Shown: in pieces, positions 1 to 6,538 of the stretch | Numbering within the stretch: position 1 is the first letter of the stretch | How the letters are laid out: every line of letters begins with the position of its first letter | Assembly: GCA_017481325.1 (NCBI GenBank) | Contig: JAFUPG010000077.1 | Location: 1 to 10,227, forward strand | DNA: 10,227 nucleotides | Direction of reading: 5' to 3' | Origin: Oscillospiraceae bacterium | GTDB lineage: Bacteria > Bacillota_A > Clostridia > Oscillospirales > Oscillospiraceae | The notes under the pieces: generated by a model | What the model saw: the letters and a program-made list of their open reading frames with translations, nothing else | Database searches by the model: none | Told to the model about the DNA's origin: nothing | Made by a program: the position numbers and the translations under genes

Positions 1-328
1 CTCCGGCTACAGCAAGGAAGACATCACCTCTGTCAAGGTCCTCAACGAGGCCGGCGAAGTCGTTGATACCCTCACCGAGTTCACCGAACTGGACGATGGC
101 AGACTCCAGGTCACCTTCACCGGTGTCAATTCCGCCAACATGCGTGATATGTACTACTTCGTAGCATATGTGGGCGACCAGGTTGCCTCCCAGAACGTGG
201 GCTACAGCATCGAAGCCTATGCAAAGAGCAACATCGGCTCCTCCGATGCCGCCCTGTCCGCTCTGGTCAGAAACTGCATCTACTACGGCGACAGCGCCAA
301 GATCTACTTCGACAGCCTGACCAAATAA
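1..328 (+). CDS. C-terminal end of a probable cell-surface or secreted protein (5' end outside window)
   Basis: The reading frame is open from base 2 to the TAA at 326-328 and gives about 108 residues with no start, so the gene begins upstream of the window. The visible part begins with a beta-rich, Ig-like stretch (KVLNEAGEVVDTL, then RLQVTFTGVN). It ends in a helical tail with YSIEAYAK, ALVRNCIYYGDSAKIYF. From general knowledge, tails of the form YS(I/V)xxYA...L..LV...L.YG.AA..YF close many large secreted or wall-associated proteins of gut Clostridia. The likely place of action is therefore the cell surface, but no anchor, repeat domain or enzymatic domain is visible here. A strong terminator follows 13 bases after the stop. 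The function of the whole protein cannot be judged from this fragment. Confidence 0.75.
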   Translation, partial: SGYSKEDITSVKVLNEAGEVVDTLTEFTELDDGRLQVTFTGVNSANMRDMYYFVAYVGDQVASQNVGYSIEAYAKSNIGSSDAALSALVRNCIYYGDSAKIYFDSLTK

Positions 329-340
329 TCTAAAACAATG

Positions 341-381
341 CAGCAAGCGCCGTGGGCTTTTGACCCACGGCGCTTTTGCTG
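341..381 (+). terminator. Rho-independent terminator of the first gene
   Basis: An 11-bp perfect stem (346-356 with 364-374, AGCGCCGTGGG) closes a 7-nt loop and is followed by TTTT at 374-377. The stem can be lengthened by CAGCA (341-345) pairing with TGCTG (377-381). It sits just after the TAA of the upstream plus-strand gene. Confidence 0.85.
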
Positions 382-383
382 AA

Positions 384-465
384 GGAAGGCCTTCCGAACG
401 GTATGCAGCAGAAGAAAGCGTTTTGAGGAAACAATTCTCAGAAAACGCTCCGTTCTCATGAACGG
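384..465. repeat. Cluster of three short palindromes or hairpins between convergent genes
   Basis: Three inverted repeats stand side by side between the two terminators. The first is a 12-bp perfect palindrome GGAAGGCCTTCC (384-395). The second is a bulged hairpin with arms AGCGTTTTGAG (417-427) and CTCAGAAAACGCT (437-449). The third is CCGTTC-TCAT-GAACGG (450-465). They probably act as extra or backup transcription barriers between convergent transcripts; no protein-coding potential is apparent. Confidence 0.5.
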
Positions 466-494
466 AAAAAGCGGAGCCCAAATGGGCTCCGCTT
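466..494 (-). terminator. Rho-independent terminator of hpf
   Basis: A 12-bp perfect stem (469-480 with 483-494) closes around AA. On the minus strand it is followed by five T residues (466-470). It lies 12 bases beyond the hpf stop codon and shows that hpf ends its transcript here. Confidence 0.85.
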
Positions 495-506
495 CTGTCA
501 TGTGCG

Positions 507-1046
507 TTATTCGATATTTTCGATCAGGCCGTAGCCGCCGTCATTTCTCTTGTAGACCACCGCAAAGGCCTGGTTGTTTTCCTCATCCTTAAAGGCGAAG
601 AAATTGTGCTCCAGCAGGTTCATCTGAAGGATCGCTTCCTCACGGGTCATGGGCTTCATGGGGAATTCCTTGACACGGACGATCTCAAAGGCCTTGTCCT
701 CTTCAACCTCGGGGGCGAAAGAGGTGACCTCGGCAGAGCGGACGAAAGCATCCTGACGGAGACGACGGGCAAGACGGGTCTTGTTCTTGCGGATCTGGCG
801 CTCAATGGTGGAGACCGCTGCATCGATGGATGCGAACATATCCGAGGTTGCCTCGCTGGCACGGAAATAGGTGCTTGCGGCGTGAACCGTAATTTCTACT
901 TTATTACGGTCCTTTTCTACAGAAAAGGCGACAAGTGCCTCCGCATCCTCACGGAAAAAGCGTTCCAGCTTCATTACCTTCTTTTCGGCATACGCATGGA
1001 CATTGGAGGGCAGGCTGACTTTTTTCTCGGTAAATTGGAATTTCAT
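507..1046 (-). CDS. hpf: Ribosome hibernation promoting factor, long form (HPF/YvyD family)
   Basis: This 179-residue protein has the layout of long HPF. An N-terminal S30AE/YfiA domain (about residues 1-100) starts MKFQFTEKKVSLPSNVHAYA and contains KLERFFRED and VEITVHA. A charged linker (KNKTRLARRLRQDAF onward) follows. The C-terminal dimerisation domain (about 118-179) includes IVRVKEFPMKPMTREEAILQMNLLEHNFFAF. In this family the N-domain binds the decoding centre of the 30S subunit and the C-domain pairs two ribosomes into inactive 100S dimers in stationary phase or stress. The start is supported by AAGGAG at 1056-1061, 9 bases before the ATG. A good promoter upstream and a terminator just downstream indicate a single-gene transcript. 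No stress-specific promoter is obvious. Confidence 0.95.
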   Translation of the reverse strand: MKFQFTEKKVSLPSNVHAYAEKKVMKLERFFREDAEALVAFSVEKDRNKVEITVHAASTYFRASEATSDMFASIDAAVSTIERQIRKNKTRLARRLRQDAFVRSAEVTSFAPEVEEDKAFEIVRVKEFPMKPMTREEAILQMNLLEHNFFAFKDEENNQAFAVVYKRNDGGYGLIENIE

Positions 1047-1139
1047 AGGTAGTCGCTCCTTTCATGTTTTAGGGGAATGCGATCTATTCACGCCGTACTC
1101 GGCGGTCATAGCCAACAAAACTCAAGCTTTTCTGCTTTT

Positions 1140-1167
1140 ATTATACCATACTTTTGGAAATAATCAA
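1140..1167 (-). promoter_or_regulatory. Sigma-A promoter of hpf
   Basis: Read on the minus strand: TTGATT (1162-1167), a 16-base spacer, then TATAAT (1140-1145) preceded by TGG, an extended -10. The -35 box overlaps the stop codon of the upstream DUF4364 gene. The hpf leader is about 90 bases. Confidence 0.75.
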
Positions 1168-1703
1168 GCATCATCCGCTTCGTTTATCAAAAGCTTGTCC
1201 ATAATTATGCGGTAAATGACCTCGGCTTTCTGGGAAAAGGCATTGGCCAGGCGCATGGCCTGCTTTTGGTTGGGGGCCATGAGCTCCATGTTCAGCAGCT
1301 CGCTGACCTCGTCGGTCAGGCTGAGCCGGACGGAAAAATCTCCGCTCTCCCGTTTGCTGACCTCGGTTTTAACATAGCTGCTGCGGCGAACCTCCCGGTT
1401 AAAGCGTTCCACAGCGGCCTGGGCTCGCTGGGCCACGGCATAGGCAACGGCATCCTCCGTGACCTCGCCGGCCTCACGACCCTTCTGGGTGATCACATAG
1501 CGGCCACCCTCGGTTTCCTCCAAATGCCCGGAGGCCACCATCTGGGGAACGGCTTGTGCCAGGTCAAAATAACTGAAGCGGTCGTCCTGGTAAGCTAACT
1601 CGTATAATTTCTGCAGATCCACGGGATAGACCACCCTGGCCATTACGTAGAGGATCAGCAGCTTTACATCCAACATATCGTGGATAAAACCTTTAGGCTC
1701 CAT
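1164..1703 (-). CDS. DUF4364 family winged-helix protein
   Basis: The 179-residue protein matches what I know of DUF4364, a family found mostly in Clostridia. Its N-terminal part (about 8-75) reads as a winged helix-turn-helix: IHDMLDVKLLILYVMARVVYPVDLQKLYELAYQD, then SYFDLAQAVPQMVASGHLEE and the wing RYVITQKGREAG. The rest is a helical segment (80-110) followed by a beta-rich part (SYVKTEVSKRESGDFSVRLSLTDE) and a terminal helix. DNA binding and a regulatory role are inferred from the fold; no target is established that I know of. The ATG at 1701-1703 has AGAGGTG about 7 bases upstream. It has its own promoter and is divergent from dpaA; the two transcripts start in the same 115-bp gap. Confidence 0.85.
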   Translation of the reverse strand: MEPKGFIHDMLDVKLLILYVMARVVYPVDLQKLYELAYQDDRFSYFDLAQAVPQMVASGHLEETEGGRYVITQKGREAGEVTEDAVAYAVAQRAQAAVERFNREVRRSSYVKTEVSKRESGDFSVRLSLTDEVSELLNMELMAPNQKQAMRLANAFSQKAEVIYRIIMDKLLINEADDA

Positions 1704-1732
1704 GTTGCACCTCTCTGTCTGTGTATAGTTCT

Positions 1733-1761
1733 ATTATAGCGGAAATCTGCGCCCTTGGCAA
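1733..1761 (-). promoter_or_regulatory. Sigma-A promoter of the DUF4364 gene
   Basis: On the minus strand TTGCCA (1756-1761) and TATAAT (1733-1738) are separated by exactly 17 bases. The -10 lies about 30 bases before the start codon. Confidence 0.75.
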
Positions 1762-1771
1762 CTGCCTTTTC

Positions 1772-1805
1772 ACCCTTTCCGAAAAAAAGCATATTCTGTA
1801 CAGAA
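1772..1805 (+). promoter_or_regulatory. Candidate sigma-K-type promoter of dpaAB, with a 12-bp palindrome at the -10
   Basis: On the plus strand AC (1772-1773, in CACCC) is followed after 16 bases by CATATTCTG (1790-1798). This is close to the mother-cell sigma-K pattern AC-N16/17-CATAnnnTA, with G instead of the last A. Dipicolinate synthase genes are sigma-K-dependent in Bacillus subtilis, so this is the kind of promoter expected. A perfect palindrome TTCTGTACAGAA (1794-1805) covers the right half of this -10 and ends just before the ribosome binding site. It could be an operator. No good sigma-A promoter faces dpaA. The assignment is tentative. Confidence 0.4.
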
Positions 1806-1819
1806 AGGATGTGAAAAAT

Positions 1820-2647
1820 ATGGACAATGAGATCACCCTGGTGGGCGGTGACCGGCGCAGTTTCTGGGCGGCAGAGTACCTGCGGCAGCGGGGAATGCAG
1901 CTGCACTGCTGCGGTGTTCCCGGGGAGGAGGAACAGCCCTTGCCCAAAAGGATCAGGACGCTGATCCTGCCGTTTCCTTCTTTTCGTGGGGAACTGATCC
2001 GTGGGGCATCGGCCATTCCCTTAAGGGAGGTTTTGCCTTGCCTGGGAGAGGGAAGTCGGGTTTTCGGAGGGCTTTTGCAGCCCTGGGAGGCCGCCTTTGG
2101 AGAACGGGGCGCTTGCTGCTGTGAACTCTACGGCTCTGAGCCTCTGACCACGGCCAATGCGGCTCTCACCGCCGAGGGCGCAGTAGCGCTTGCAATGGAG
2201 CATTTGCCCATCTCTTTGGAGGGGGCAAACTGCCTGGTGATCGGTTTCGGCAGGATCGGGAAGCTTCTGGCTCGGAAGCTCTCCGCACTGGGAGCGAAGC
2301 TGTGCATCTGCGCACGGAGTTCCGCAGACCGTGCCATGGCAGCAGCCTGGGGCTTGGACAGCGAGGAGACGGGAGTTTATGGCAGGGGGCTTTCTCATTA
2401 TGCTGCGATCTTCAATACCGTGCCTCAGGAGATCTTAAGCGCTTCTCAGCTGGCGCAGATCTCCCGGGATTGCCTGCTCATAGAGCTGGCCTCTGCACCC
2501 GGCGGCTTTTCACAGGAAACCTGCAAGGCGCTGGGGCTGCAAAGCCTTTCTGCGCCGGGACTTCCCGGACGTTATGCCCCCAAAACCGCCGGTATTCTCT
2601 ATGCCAAAAGCATCCTTTCATTCTGTGAAGGGGAGGATGCACCTTGA
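1820..2647 (+). CDS. dpaA: Dipicolinate synthase subunit A (SpoVFA/DpaA)
   Basis: This 275-residue protein (the B. subtilis protein is slightly longer) is the nucleotide-binding subunit that, with DpaB, oxidises dihydrodipicolinate to dipicolinic acid in the mother cell. The product later accumulates as its calcium chelate in the spore core and gives heat resistance. Visible features: an N-terminal Rossmann-like strand MDNEITLVGGDRRSFWAAEYL; the family segment SEPLTTANAALTAEGAVALAM (about 106-126); and a dinucleotide-binding loop VIGFGRIGKLLARKLSALGA (140-159). These are followed by ICARSS and FNTVPQEIL, typical of this subunit. The open frame extends upstream to 1721, but the ATG at 1820 is chosen because AGAAAGGA (1802-1809) precedes it at normal spacing and the fold begins there. 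Its stop overlaps the start of dpaB by 4 bases, suggesting coupled translation. Confidence 0.93.
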   Translation: MDNEITLVGGDRRSFWAAEYLRQRGMQLHCCGVPGEEEQPLPKRIRTLILPFPSFRGELIRGASAIPLREVLPCLGEGSRVFGGLLQPWEAAFGERGACCCELYGSEPLTTANAALTAEGAVALAMEHLPISLEGANCLVIGFGRIGKLLARKLSALGAKLCICARSSADRAMAAAWGLDSEETGVYGRGLSHYAAIFNTVPQEILSASQLAQISRDCLLIELASAPGGFSQETCKALGLQSLSAPGLPGRYAPKTAGILYAKSILSFCEGEDAP

Positions 2648-3216
2648 AAAAGACCCTTGGATTTGCCCTTTGTGGCTCATTCTGTACCTTGCGCCCGGTG
2701 TTGAAGCAGCTGGAGCGTTTGATGCAGGACTACGACGTAATTCCCATTTTTTCGGAAAATACCCTCCATACGGACAGCCGCTTTGGCAAGGCGGCGATGT
2801 TTCTGGAAGAGGTCACGGCCCTTTGCGGCAGAGCGCCTCTGAGCAGCTTGCCCCAGGTGGAGCCCCTGGGCCCCAAAAAGCTTCTGGATCTGCTGGTGAT
2901 CGCCCCCTGTACGGGCAACACCCTGGGCAAGCTGGCCGGCGGCATTGCGGACAGTACGGTGACCTTCGCCTGCAAAGCCCATCTGCGCAACGGCCGTCCG
3001 GTGGTGCTGGCTGTGTCTACCAACGATGCCCTTGGGGCCTCGGCGGAGAATATCGGCAAGCTTCTGGTACGGAAAAATTATTATTTCGTCCCCTTTGGGC
3101 AGGATGATTGGCAAAATAAGCCCTGCAGCATGGTGGCCCATATGGAACTTCTGCCCGAAACGGTAGCGGCGGCACTTTGCGGCCAACAGCTCCAGCCGGT
3201 ACTGCGAAATTACTGA
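2644..3216 (+). CDS. dpaB: Dipicolinate synthase subunit B (SpoVFB/DpaB), flavoprotein family
   Basis: This 190-residue flavoprotein-fold partner of DpaA is the right length for the family. It shows the N-terminal GFALCGSFCTL segment (6-15), SENTLHTDSRFG (38-49), the flavoprotein-type loop LVIAPCTGNTLGKLAGGIADS (84-104), and then RPVVLAVSTNDALGASAENIGKLL. The pair makes dipicolinic acid during late sporulation. The start is TTG at 2644-2646, overlapping the dpaA stop (TTGA), and is supported by GGGGAGGA at 2629-2636. No terminator follows: the -35 of the next gene begins directly after the TGA stop, so dpaAB transcription probably continues into the glycosyltransferase gene. Confidence 0.93.
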   Translation: MKKTLGFALCGSFCTLRPVLKQLERLMQDYDVIPIFSENTLHTDSRFGKAAMFLEEVTALCGRAPLSSLPQVEPLGPKKLLDLLVIAPCTGNTLGKLAGGIADSTVTFACKAHLRNGRPVVLAVSTNDALGASAENIGKLLVRKNYYFVPFGQDDWQNKPCSMVAHMELLPETVAAALCGQQLQPVLRNY

Positions 3217-3245
3217 TTGCAAAGCCTGCGCCTTTCTAGTATAAT
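3217..3245 (+). promoter_or_regulatory. Sigma-A promoter of the glycosyltransferase gene
   Basis: TTGCAA (3217-3222), 17-base spacer, TATAAT (3240-3245). The -35 begins on the base after the dpaB stop. AAGGAG (3253-3258) follows, 8 bases before the ATG, so the untranslated leader is short. Confidence 0.85.
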
Positions 3246-3266
3246 AGAGACAAAGGAGTTGATACC

Positions 3267-4253
3267 ATGCCGAAATTCAGCCTGATCGTGCCGGTTTACA
3301 AGGTGGAGGAGTATCTGCCCAAATGCATCGAGTCGGTGCTCGCTCAGAAACATCAGGATTTCGAGCTGCTGCTCATTGACGACGGTTCTCCGGATAATTG
3401 CGGCAGGATCTGCGATGAATATGCCGCCAAATATCCCGAGAAGATCCTTGCGGTGCACCAGCCCAACGGCGGTGCCGGCGCTGCCAGAAACCACGGCATC
3501 CGTCTGTCCAAGGGCGAATATATCCTGTTTTTGGACAGCGACGATTCTATTTCGGAGGATCTGCTCTCCGACCTTGCCTCGGTGATCGAGCAAAATCCCG
3601 TGGATCTGATCCTCTACGGCGCAAGGGTGATCAAGGACGAAAAAGAGACCGGCCAGCTCCATGAGGATGTGCCCACGGAGCAGGTGATCCGGGTCAAGGA
3701 GCATCCCAAGCTGTATTTCGGCGTCATGGCGCCCTGGAACCGTGCCTATAAGAAGACCCTGTTTACGGAAAACGGCATTGACTTTGCCACAAAGGTCTGG
3801 TACGAGGACATTCGTGTGGTGACCAAGATCCTGGCGGTGAGCCGGACGGCCTACCGTCTCCCCAAGCCCTACTACCGCTATATTCAGCGTGAGGGCAGCG
3901 CCATGAACAACAAAAACAGCGGCCGCAATGTCGAGATCCTCTATGCCTATGACGACATCCTGTCCTGGTATGAAGAGCGTGATCTGCTTCAGCCCCATAG
4001 GGCGGAGCTCGCTTTCCAGGCGGTGCAGCATATTCTGCTGGCTGCCACAGTCCGTGTGCTGCTGATCGATAAGAAGCACGAACTGATCGGCCGCTTCCGC
4101 AGCTATATGGAGGAGCATTTCCCGGATTTCCGGGAAAATCCCTACCTGCCTCTGCTGGACAGCAACAAGCAGCTGATCTACAAGCTGCTCCTGAAAAAGC
4201 GCTACGGCAGCATCCGCTGGATCTTCCGCATCAAGCGCCTTTTGGGCAAATAA
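3267..4253 (+). CDS. Family 2 glycosyltransferase (GT-A fold)
   Basis: This 328-residue cytoplasmic enzyme has all hallmarks of GT2. There is the N-terminal strand-helix SLIVPVYKVEEYLPKCIESVLAQ (5-27), the nucleotide-binding IDDGSPDNCG (37-46), NGGAGAARNHGI (67-78) and the metal-binding DxD region LFLDSDD (87-93). WYED (178-181) is at the position of the usual catalytic acidic pair. It therefore transfers a sugar from a nucleotide-sugar donor to a growing glycan; donor and acceptor cannot be read from sequence. No transmembrane segments are present, and the C-terminus is basic (LLLKKRYGSIRWIFRIKRLLGK), compatible with membrane-surface association. It is not in a polysaccharide cluster. Its position after dpaAB without a terminator allows extra expression in the mother cell, which would fit a spore-surface glycan, but this is inference. 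Confidence 0.93.
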   Translation: MPKFSLIVPVYKVEEYLPKCIESVLAQKHQDFELLLIDDGSPDNCGRICDEYAAKYPEKILAVHQPNGGAGAARNHGIRLSKGEYILFLDSDDSISEDLLSDLASVIEQNPVDLILYGARVIKDEKETGQLHEDVPTEQVIRVKEHPKLYFGVMAPWNRAYKKTLFTENGIDFATKVWYEDIRVVTKILAVSRTAYRLPKPYYRYIQREGSAMNNKNSGRNVEILYAYDDILSWYEERDLLQPHRAELAFQAVQHILLAATVRVLLIDKKHELIGRFRSYMEEHFPDFRENPYLPLLDSNKQLIYKLLLKKRYGSIRWIFRIKRLLGK

Positions 4254-4260
4254 GAAAATC

Positions 4261-4300
4261 GAGCGATCTGCATTTTTGCAGATCGCTCATTGCTTTTATA
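4261..4300. terminator. Bidirectional terminator between the glycosyltransferase gene and the ddl operon
   Basis: A 12-bp perfect stem GAGCGATCTGCA (4261-4272) with 4277-4288 encloses TTTT. On the plus strand it is followed by ATTGCTTTTAT; on the minus strand by GATTTTCTT. It starts 7 bases after the glycosyltransferase stop and can serve both convergent transcripts. Confidence 0.8.
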
Positions 4301-4344
4301 ATGCGTACGGAACAACGCAAAAGCCCTTGCATGTTTCACAGAAC

Positions 4345-4362
4345 AAGTCGCTGCAGCGACTT
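4345..4362. repeat. 18-bp perfect palindrome
   Basis: AAGTCGCTGCAGCGACTT is exactly self-complementary and lies 15 bases beyond the end of the minus-strand operon. As RNA it forms a 7-bp hairpin with a 4-base loop, extendable by A-T and G-T pairs on the minus strand, but it lacks a clear U-tract. It may be a first, weak terminator or processing site for the ddl operon before the strong hairpin at 4261-4288. Confidence 0.5.
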
Positions 4363-4377
4363 ATTCAGCAGACATTA

Positions 4378-4953
4378 TTATAAGCTGTTTAAGCCTGCGC
4401 CCCGGAGCCATTTCAGCAGCTCTGCTGCCGTGCCGGGACGGTCGGTGGTCTGAAATTCCGTTCGACCGGGGATCATACGGGTGTCGTCATCGCTCTCCGC
4501 CCAGACCACACGCTGCAGGATCCGCTCCTCACAGGCAAGGGGGTCATCCCCCTCGTATTCCTGCCATTGCAGCAGGATGCTGGCCTCGAAATTATCCGTG
4601 GTCCAGCGGCCAAAATTGGTAGTGGGGCTTTTCCAGCGCCATTTTTTTCGGGAACCCTTGCTGCGCAAAGCTTTCAAATAGCCGTTGTGAATGTCCTGGG
4701 AGCAGCGCATCAGCCAGATCACATGGTACCCGGCCTTCTGGAAGAACTTGCATACATCAAAGAATGCAGCCTCCATCAGCAAGCCGTCCTGGATCATCAT
4801 CACGAACTGATTGATCTGCACATAGGCGATTTCCGTGCGGCCATCCAGTGTAATAGGGACATTTCGGTTTTCCGGAGGAACAATGCTCTGCCATTGACGG
4901 ATCCACGCATCGCCGGGACTCTGGTGAAAGGCTTTTTTTCTGCCAAACAGCAT
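4378..4953 (-). CDS. Uncharacterised Trp-rich protein, last gene of the ddl operon
   Basis: I do not recognise this 191-residue protein. It has no signal peptide or membrane segment and looks soluble. It starts with a basic stretch MLFGRKKAFH. The middle (about 41-92) alternates strands and helices (EIAYVQINQFVMMIQDGLLMEAAFFDVCKFFQKAGYHVIWLMRCSQDI). A strongly basic tract RSKGSRKKWRWKS (97-109) precedes an acidic C-terminal third. Nine tryptophans in 191 residues is a high content. The ATG is well supported by AAAGGAGA about 6 bases upstream. It follows the DUF1934 gene by only 14 bases on the same strand, so it is probably co-transcribed with ddl. The basic tract could contact nucleic acid or lipid, but no function is claimed. 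Confidence 0.75.
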   Translation of the reverse strand: MLFGRKKAFHQSPGDAWIRQWQSIVPPENRNVPITLDGRTEIAYVQINQFVMMIQDGLLMEAAFFDVCKFFQKAGYHVIWLMRCSQDIHNGYLKALRSKGSRKKWRWKSPTTNFGRWTTDNFEASILLQWQEYEGDDPLACEERILQRVVWAESDDDTRMIPGRTEFQTTDRPGTAAELLKWLRGAGLNSL

Positions 4954-4967
4954 ATTTTCTCTCCTTT

Positions 4968-5390
4968 TTATAAGGACTGCACACGGATTTCATAGGTAAT
5001 GAAACCGGTGGCCTCCTCCTCGATGACAATGGTGTAGGATACGGTCAGTGTACCGCCCTCCTCGGTCAGATCGCAGCAGATTTTCTCCGTGCGGAGGTTG
5101 ATCATCAGGGCGCCAAAGCCCATGTCGTAGAGGGAAAAATCCTCCTGTCCGGGGATAAAGGTCATCCTGGATTCCACGGCGCCGCTGCGGCTCAGCACCA
5201 CCCGATCCTTCTCCACCCGAAATATCGTCCGGGTGCCCACAAGACCGGTGAGCTCCGTTTCCGCATAGCTCAGTTCAATGGCACCGTCCGGAAACTGCAT
5301 GACGCCGGTGGTGACCAATTGGGTGGTCTCCGGCTCTTCCTGCTCAAACTGCTGGACGGAGGAAATGGTCAAAAGTACGGGCTTTTCCAT
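4968..5390 (-). CDS. DUF1934 (YwiB-like) beta-barrel protein
   Basis: This 140-residue protein fits DUF1934, small calycin-like beta-barrel proteins of unknown function that are common in Firmicutes. Nearly the whole length is predicted beta: VLLTISSVQQF, TQLVTTGVMQFPDGAIELSYAETELTG, TRTIFRVEKDRVVLSRSG, then the family-like segment SLYDMGFGALMINLRTEKI and GGTLTVSYTIVIEEEATGFITYEIRV. The frame runs back to a TTG at 5408, but the ATG at 5388-5390 is preferred: it is one base after the ddl stop and preceded by GGAAG 6 bases away, implying translational coupling with ddl. In Bacillus the homologue sits beside argS. Here it is tied to a cell-wall gene. Confidence 0.8.
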   Translation of the reverse strand: MEKPVLLTISSVQQFEQEEPETTQLVTTGVMQFPDGAIELSYAETELTGLVGTRTIFRVEKDRVVLSRSGAVESRMTFIPGQEDFSLYDMGFGALMINLRTEKICCDLTEEGGTLTVSYTIVIEEEATGFITYEIRVQSL

Positions 5391-5391
5391 A

Positions 5392-6456
5392 TCAGTCTTC
5401 CATGGCAAGGCTCAGAAGCTCATCCAGCAGCTGGCTGTAGGGGATGCCGCTGGCGGCAAAGAGTTTGGGATACATCGAAATAGAGGTAAAACCGGGCAGA
5501 GTGTTGATCTCGTTGAAAACAACCTCGCCCTTGTCGTAGGTGACAAAGAAATCGACCCGGGACAGCCCACGGCAGCCCATGGCACGGTACACCCGGATGG
5601 CAGCCTCCCGAACCTCCTCGGCACGATCCTCGTCGATCCGTGCGGGGATATAGAGCTGGGCGCAGTCGGAGATATACTTGGCATCATAGTCGTAGAACTC
5701 CGTGCCGGAGTCGATCTCGCCGCAGATAGAGGCAGCGGGGGAGTCGTTACCCAGCACAGCCACCTCAACCTCGGCGCCGTTGATGAATTCCTCCACCAGC
5801 ACCTTGCTGTCGTACTTGGCAGCTACCTGAAGGGCAGCCAGCAGTGCCTCCCGGTTTTTGGCCTTGGCGACGCCCACAGAGGAGCCGGTGCCGGCAGGCT
5901 TAATGAAGACGGGGTAGGAGAAACGCTGCTCCACGCGGTCCAGAACGCTCTCGGGATTGCACCTCAGAGCGTGAGCGGTAACAAGCTGCCAATCAGCCTG
6001 ACGGATACCGGCGTGGTCAGCTACCAGCTTGGTCATGGTCTTGTCCATGCAGGCGGCGGAGGCAGCTACACGGGGACCCACACAGGGCAGACCGGCCAGC
6101 TGCATCAGACCCTGTACAGAGCCGTCCTCGCCGTTTTCGCCGTGGAGTACGGGGAAGACCACATCGATCTGCTGCTGCACCACGCAGTCGCCCTCAAAGA
6201 TCAAAAGACCCTGACCACGAACAGGGGAGATGGCAGCGGGACGGTTCTCCTCGTGCGTCATCCAGGTTCCGGCGGGGAGCATATGGTAGTCGCTGCCGCC
6301 AAAGAGGATCCATTCGCCCTTCTTGGTGATGCCCACAGGGAAAATATTGTATTTATCCTGATCCAAATTGTTCAAAACGGACTCTGCGGAGCGCAGAGAT
6401 ACCTCATGCTCCGGGGAGATGCCGCCGAACAAAATACATACACTCAGTTTTTTCAC
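5392..6456 (-). CDS. ddl: D-alanine--D-alanine ligase
   Basis: This 354-residue ATP-grasp ligase joins two D-alanines for the peptidoglycan precursor in the cytoplasm. Family residues are in place: GGISPEHEVSL (11-21; E16 corresponds to DdlB E15), HGENGEDGSVQGLMQLAGLPCVG (105-127), FIKPAGTGSSVGV (184-196), EEFINGAEVEVAVLG (222-236), SRVDFF (299-304, R300 and D302), and NEINTLPGF (315-323, the metal and substrate residues). FYDYDAKY (254-261) carries the K-Y pair of true D-Ala-D-Ala ligases rather than the His-type loop of VanA/B D-lactate ligases, so D-Ala is the expected product. The frame is open upstream to 6552, but GTG at 6454-6456 with TGGAGG (6465-6470) 8 bases before it is chosen. Its stop lies one base from the next start. 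Confidence 0.95.
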   Translation of the reverse strand: MKKLSVCILFGGISPEHEVSLRSAESVLNNLDQDKYNIFPVGITKKGEWILFGGSDYHMLPAGTWMTHEENRPAAISPVRGQGLLIFEGDCVVQQQIDVVFPVLHGENGEDGSVQGLMQLAGLPCVGPRVAASAACMDKTMTKLVADHAGIRQADWQLVTAHALRCNPESVLDRVEQRFSYPVFIKPAGTGSSVGVAKAKNREALLAALQVAAKYDSKVLVEEFINGAEVEVAVLGNDSPAASICGEIDSGTEFYDYDAKYISDCAQLYIPARIDEDRAEEVREAAIRVYRAMGCRGLSRVDFFVTYDKGEVVFNEINTLPGFTSISMYPKLFAASGIPYSQLLDELLSLAMED

Positions 6457-6481
6457 AGAAATTTCCTCCAAAAGTGTTGTC

Positions 6482-6510
6482 ATTATATCATATGATATTT
6501 TCCCAATAAA
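6482..6510 (-). promoter_or_regulatory. Promoter of the ddl operon, with a 14-bp palindrome in the spacer
   Basis: On the minus strand TTTATT (6505-6510), 17-base spacer, TATAAT (6482-6487) with upstream TGA, an extended -10. ATATCATATGATAT (6485-6498) is a perfect 14-bp palindrome covering half of the -10 and the adjacent spacer, where a bound repressor would block RNA polymerase. The region is AT-rich, so the palindrome may be chance. Confidence 0.65.
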
Positions 6511-6538
6511 TACAAGTGTTATTTTTTCGCCACACAGC

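Noticed and set aside
3210..4118. 302-residue open frame on the minus strand
   Set aside because: It is the antisense shadow of the glycosyltransferase gene, which has clear GT2 motifs, a promoter and a ribosome binding site. High GC coding sequence commonly opens the opposite frame.
5392..6456. Vancomycin-resistance type D-Ala-D-Lac or D-Ala-D-Ser ligase
   Set aside because: The loop reads FYDYDAKY with the K-Y pair of normal D-Ala-D-Ala ligases, and there are no vanH, vanX or vanT neighbours.
5278..6495. 405-residue open frame on the plus strand
   Set aside because: It is antisense to ddl over almost its whole length. The minus-strand frame has all catalytic motifs of D-Ala-D-Ala ligase, and the plus-strand translation resembles no family and lacks a ribosome binding site.
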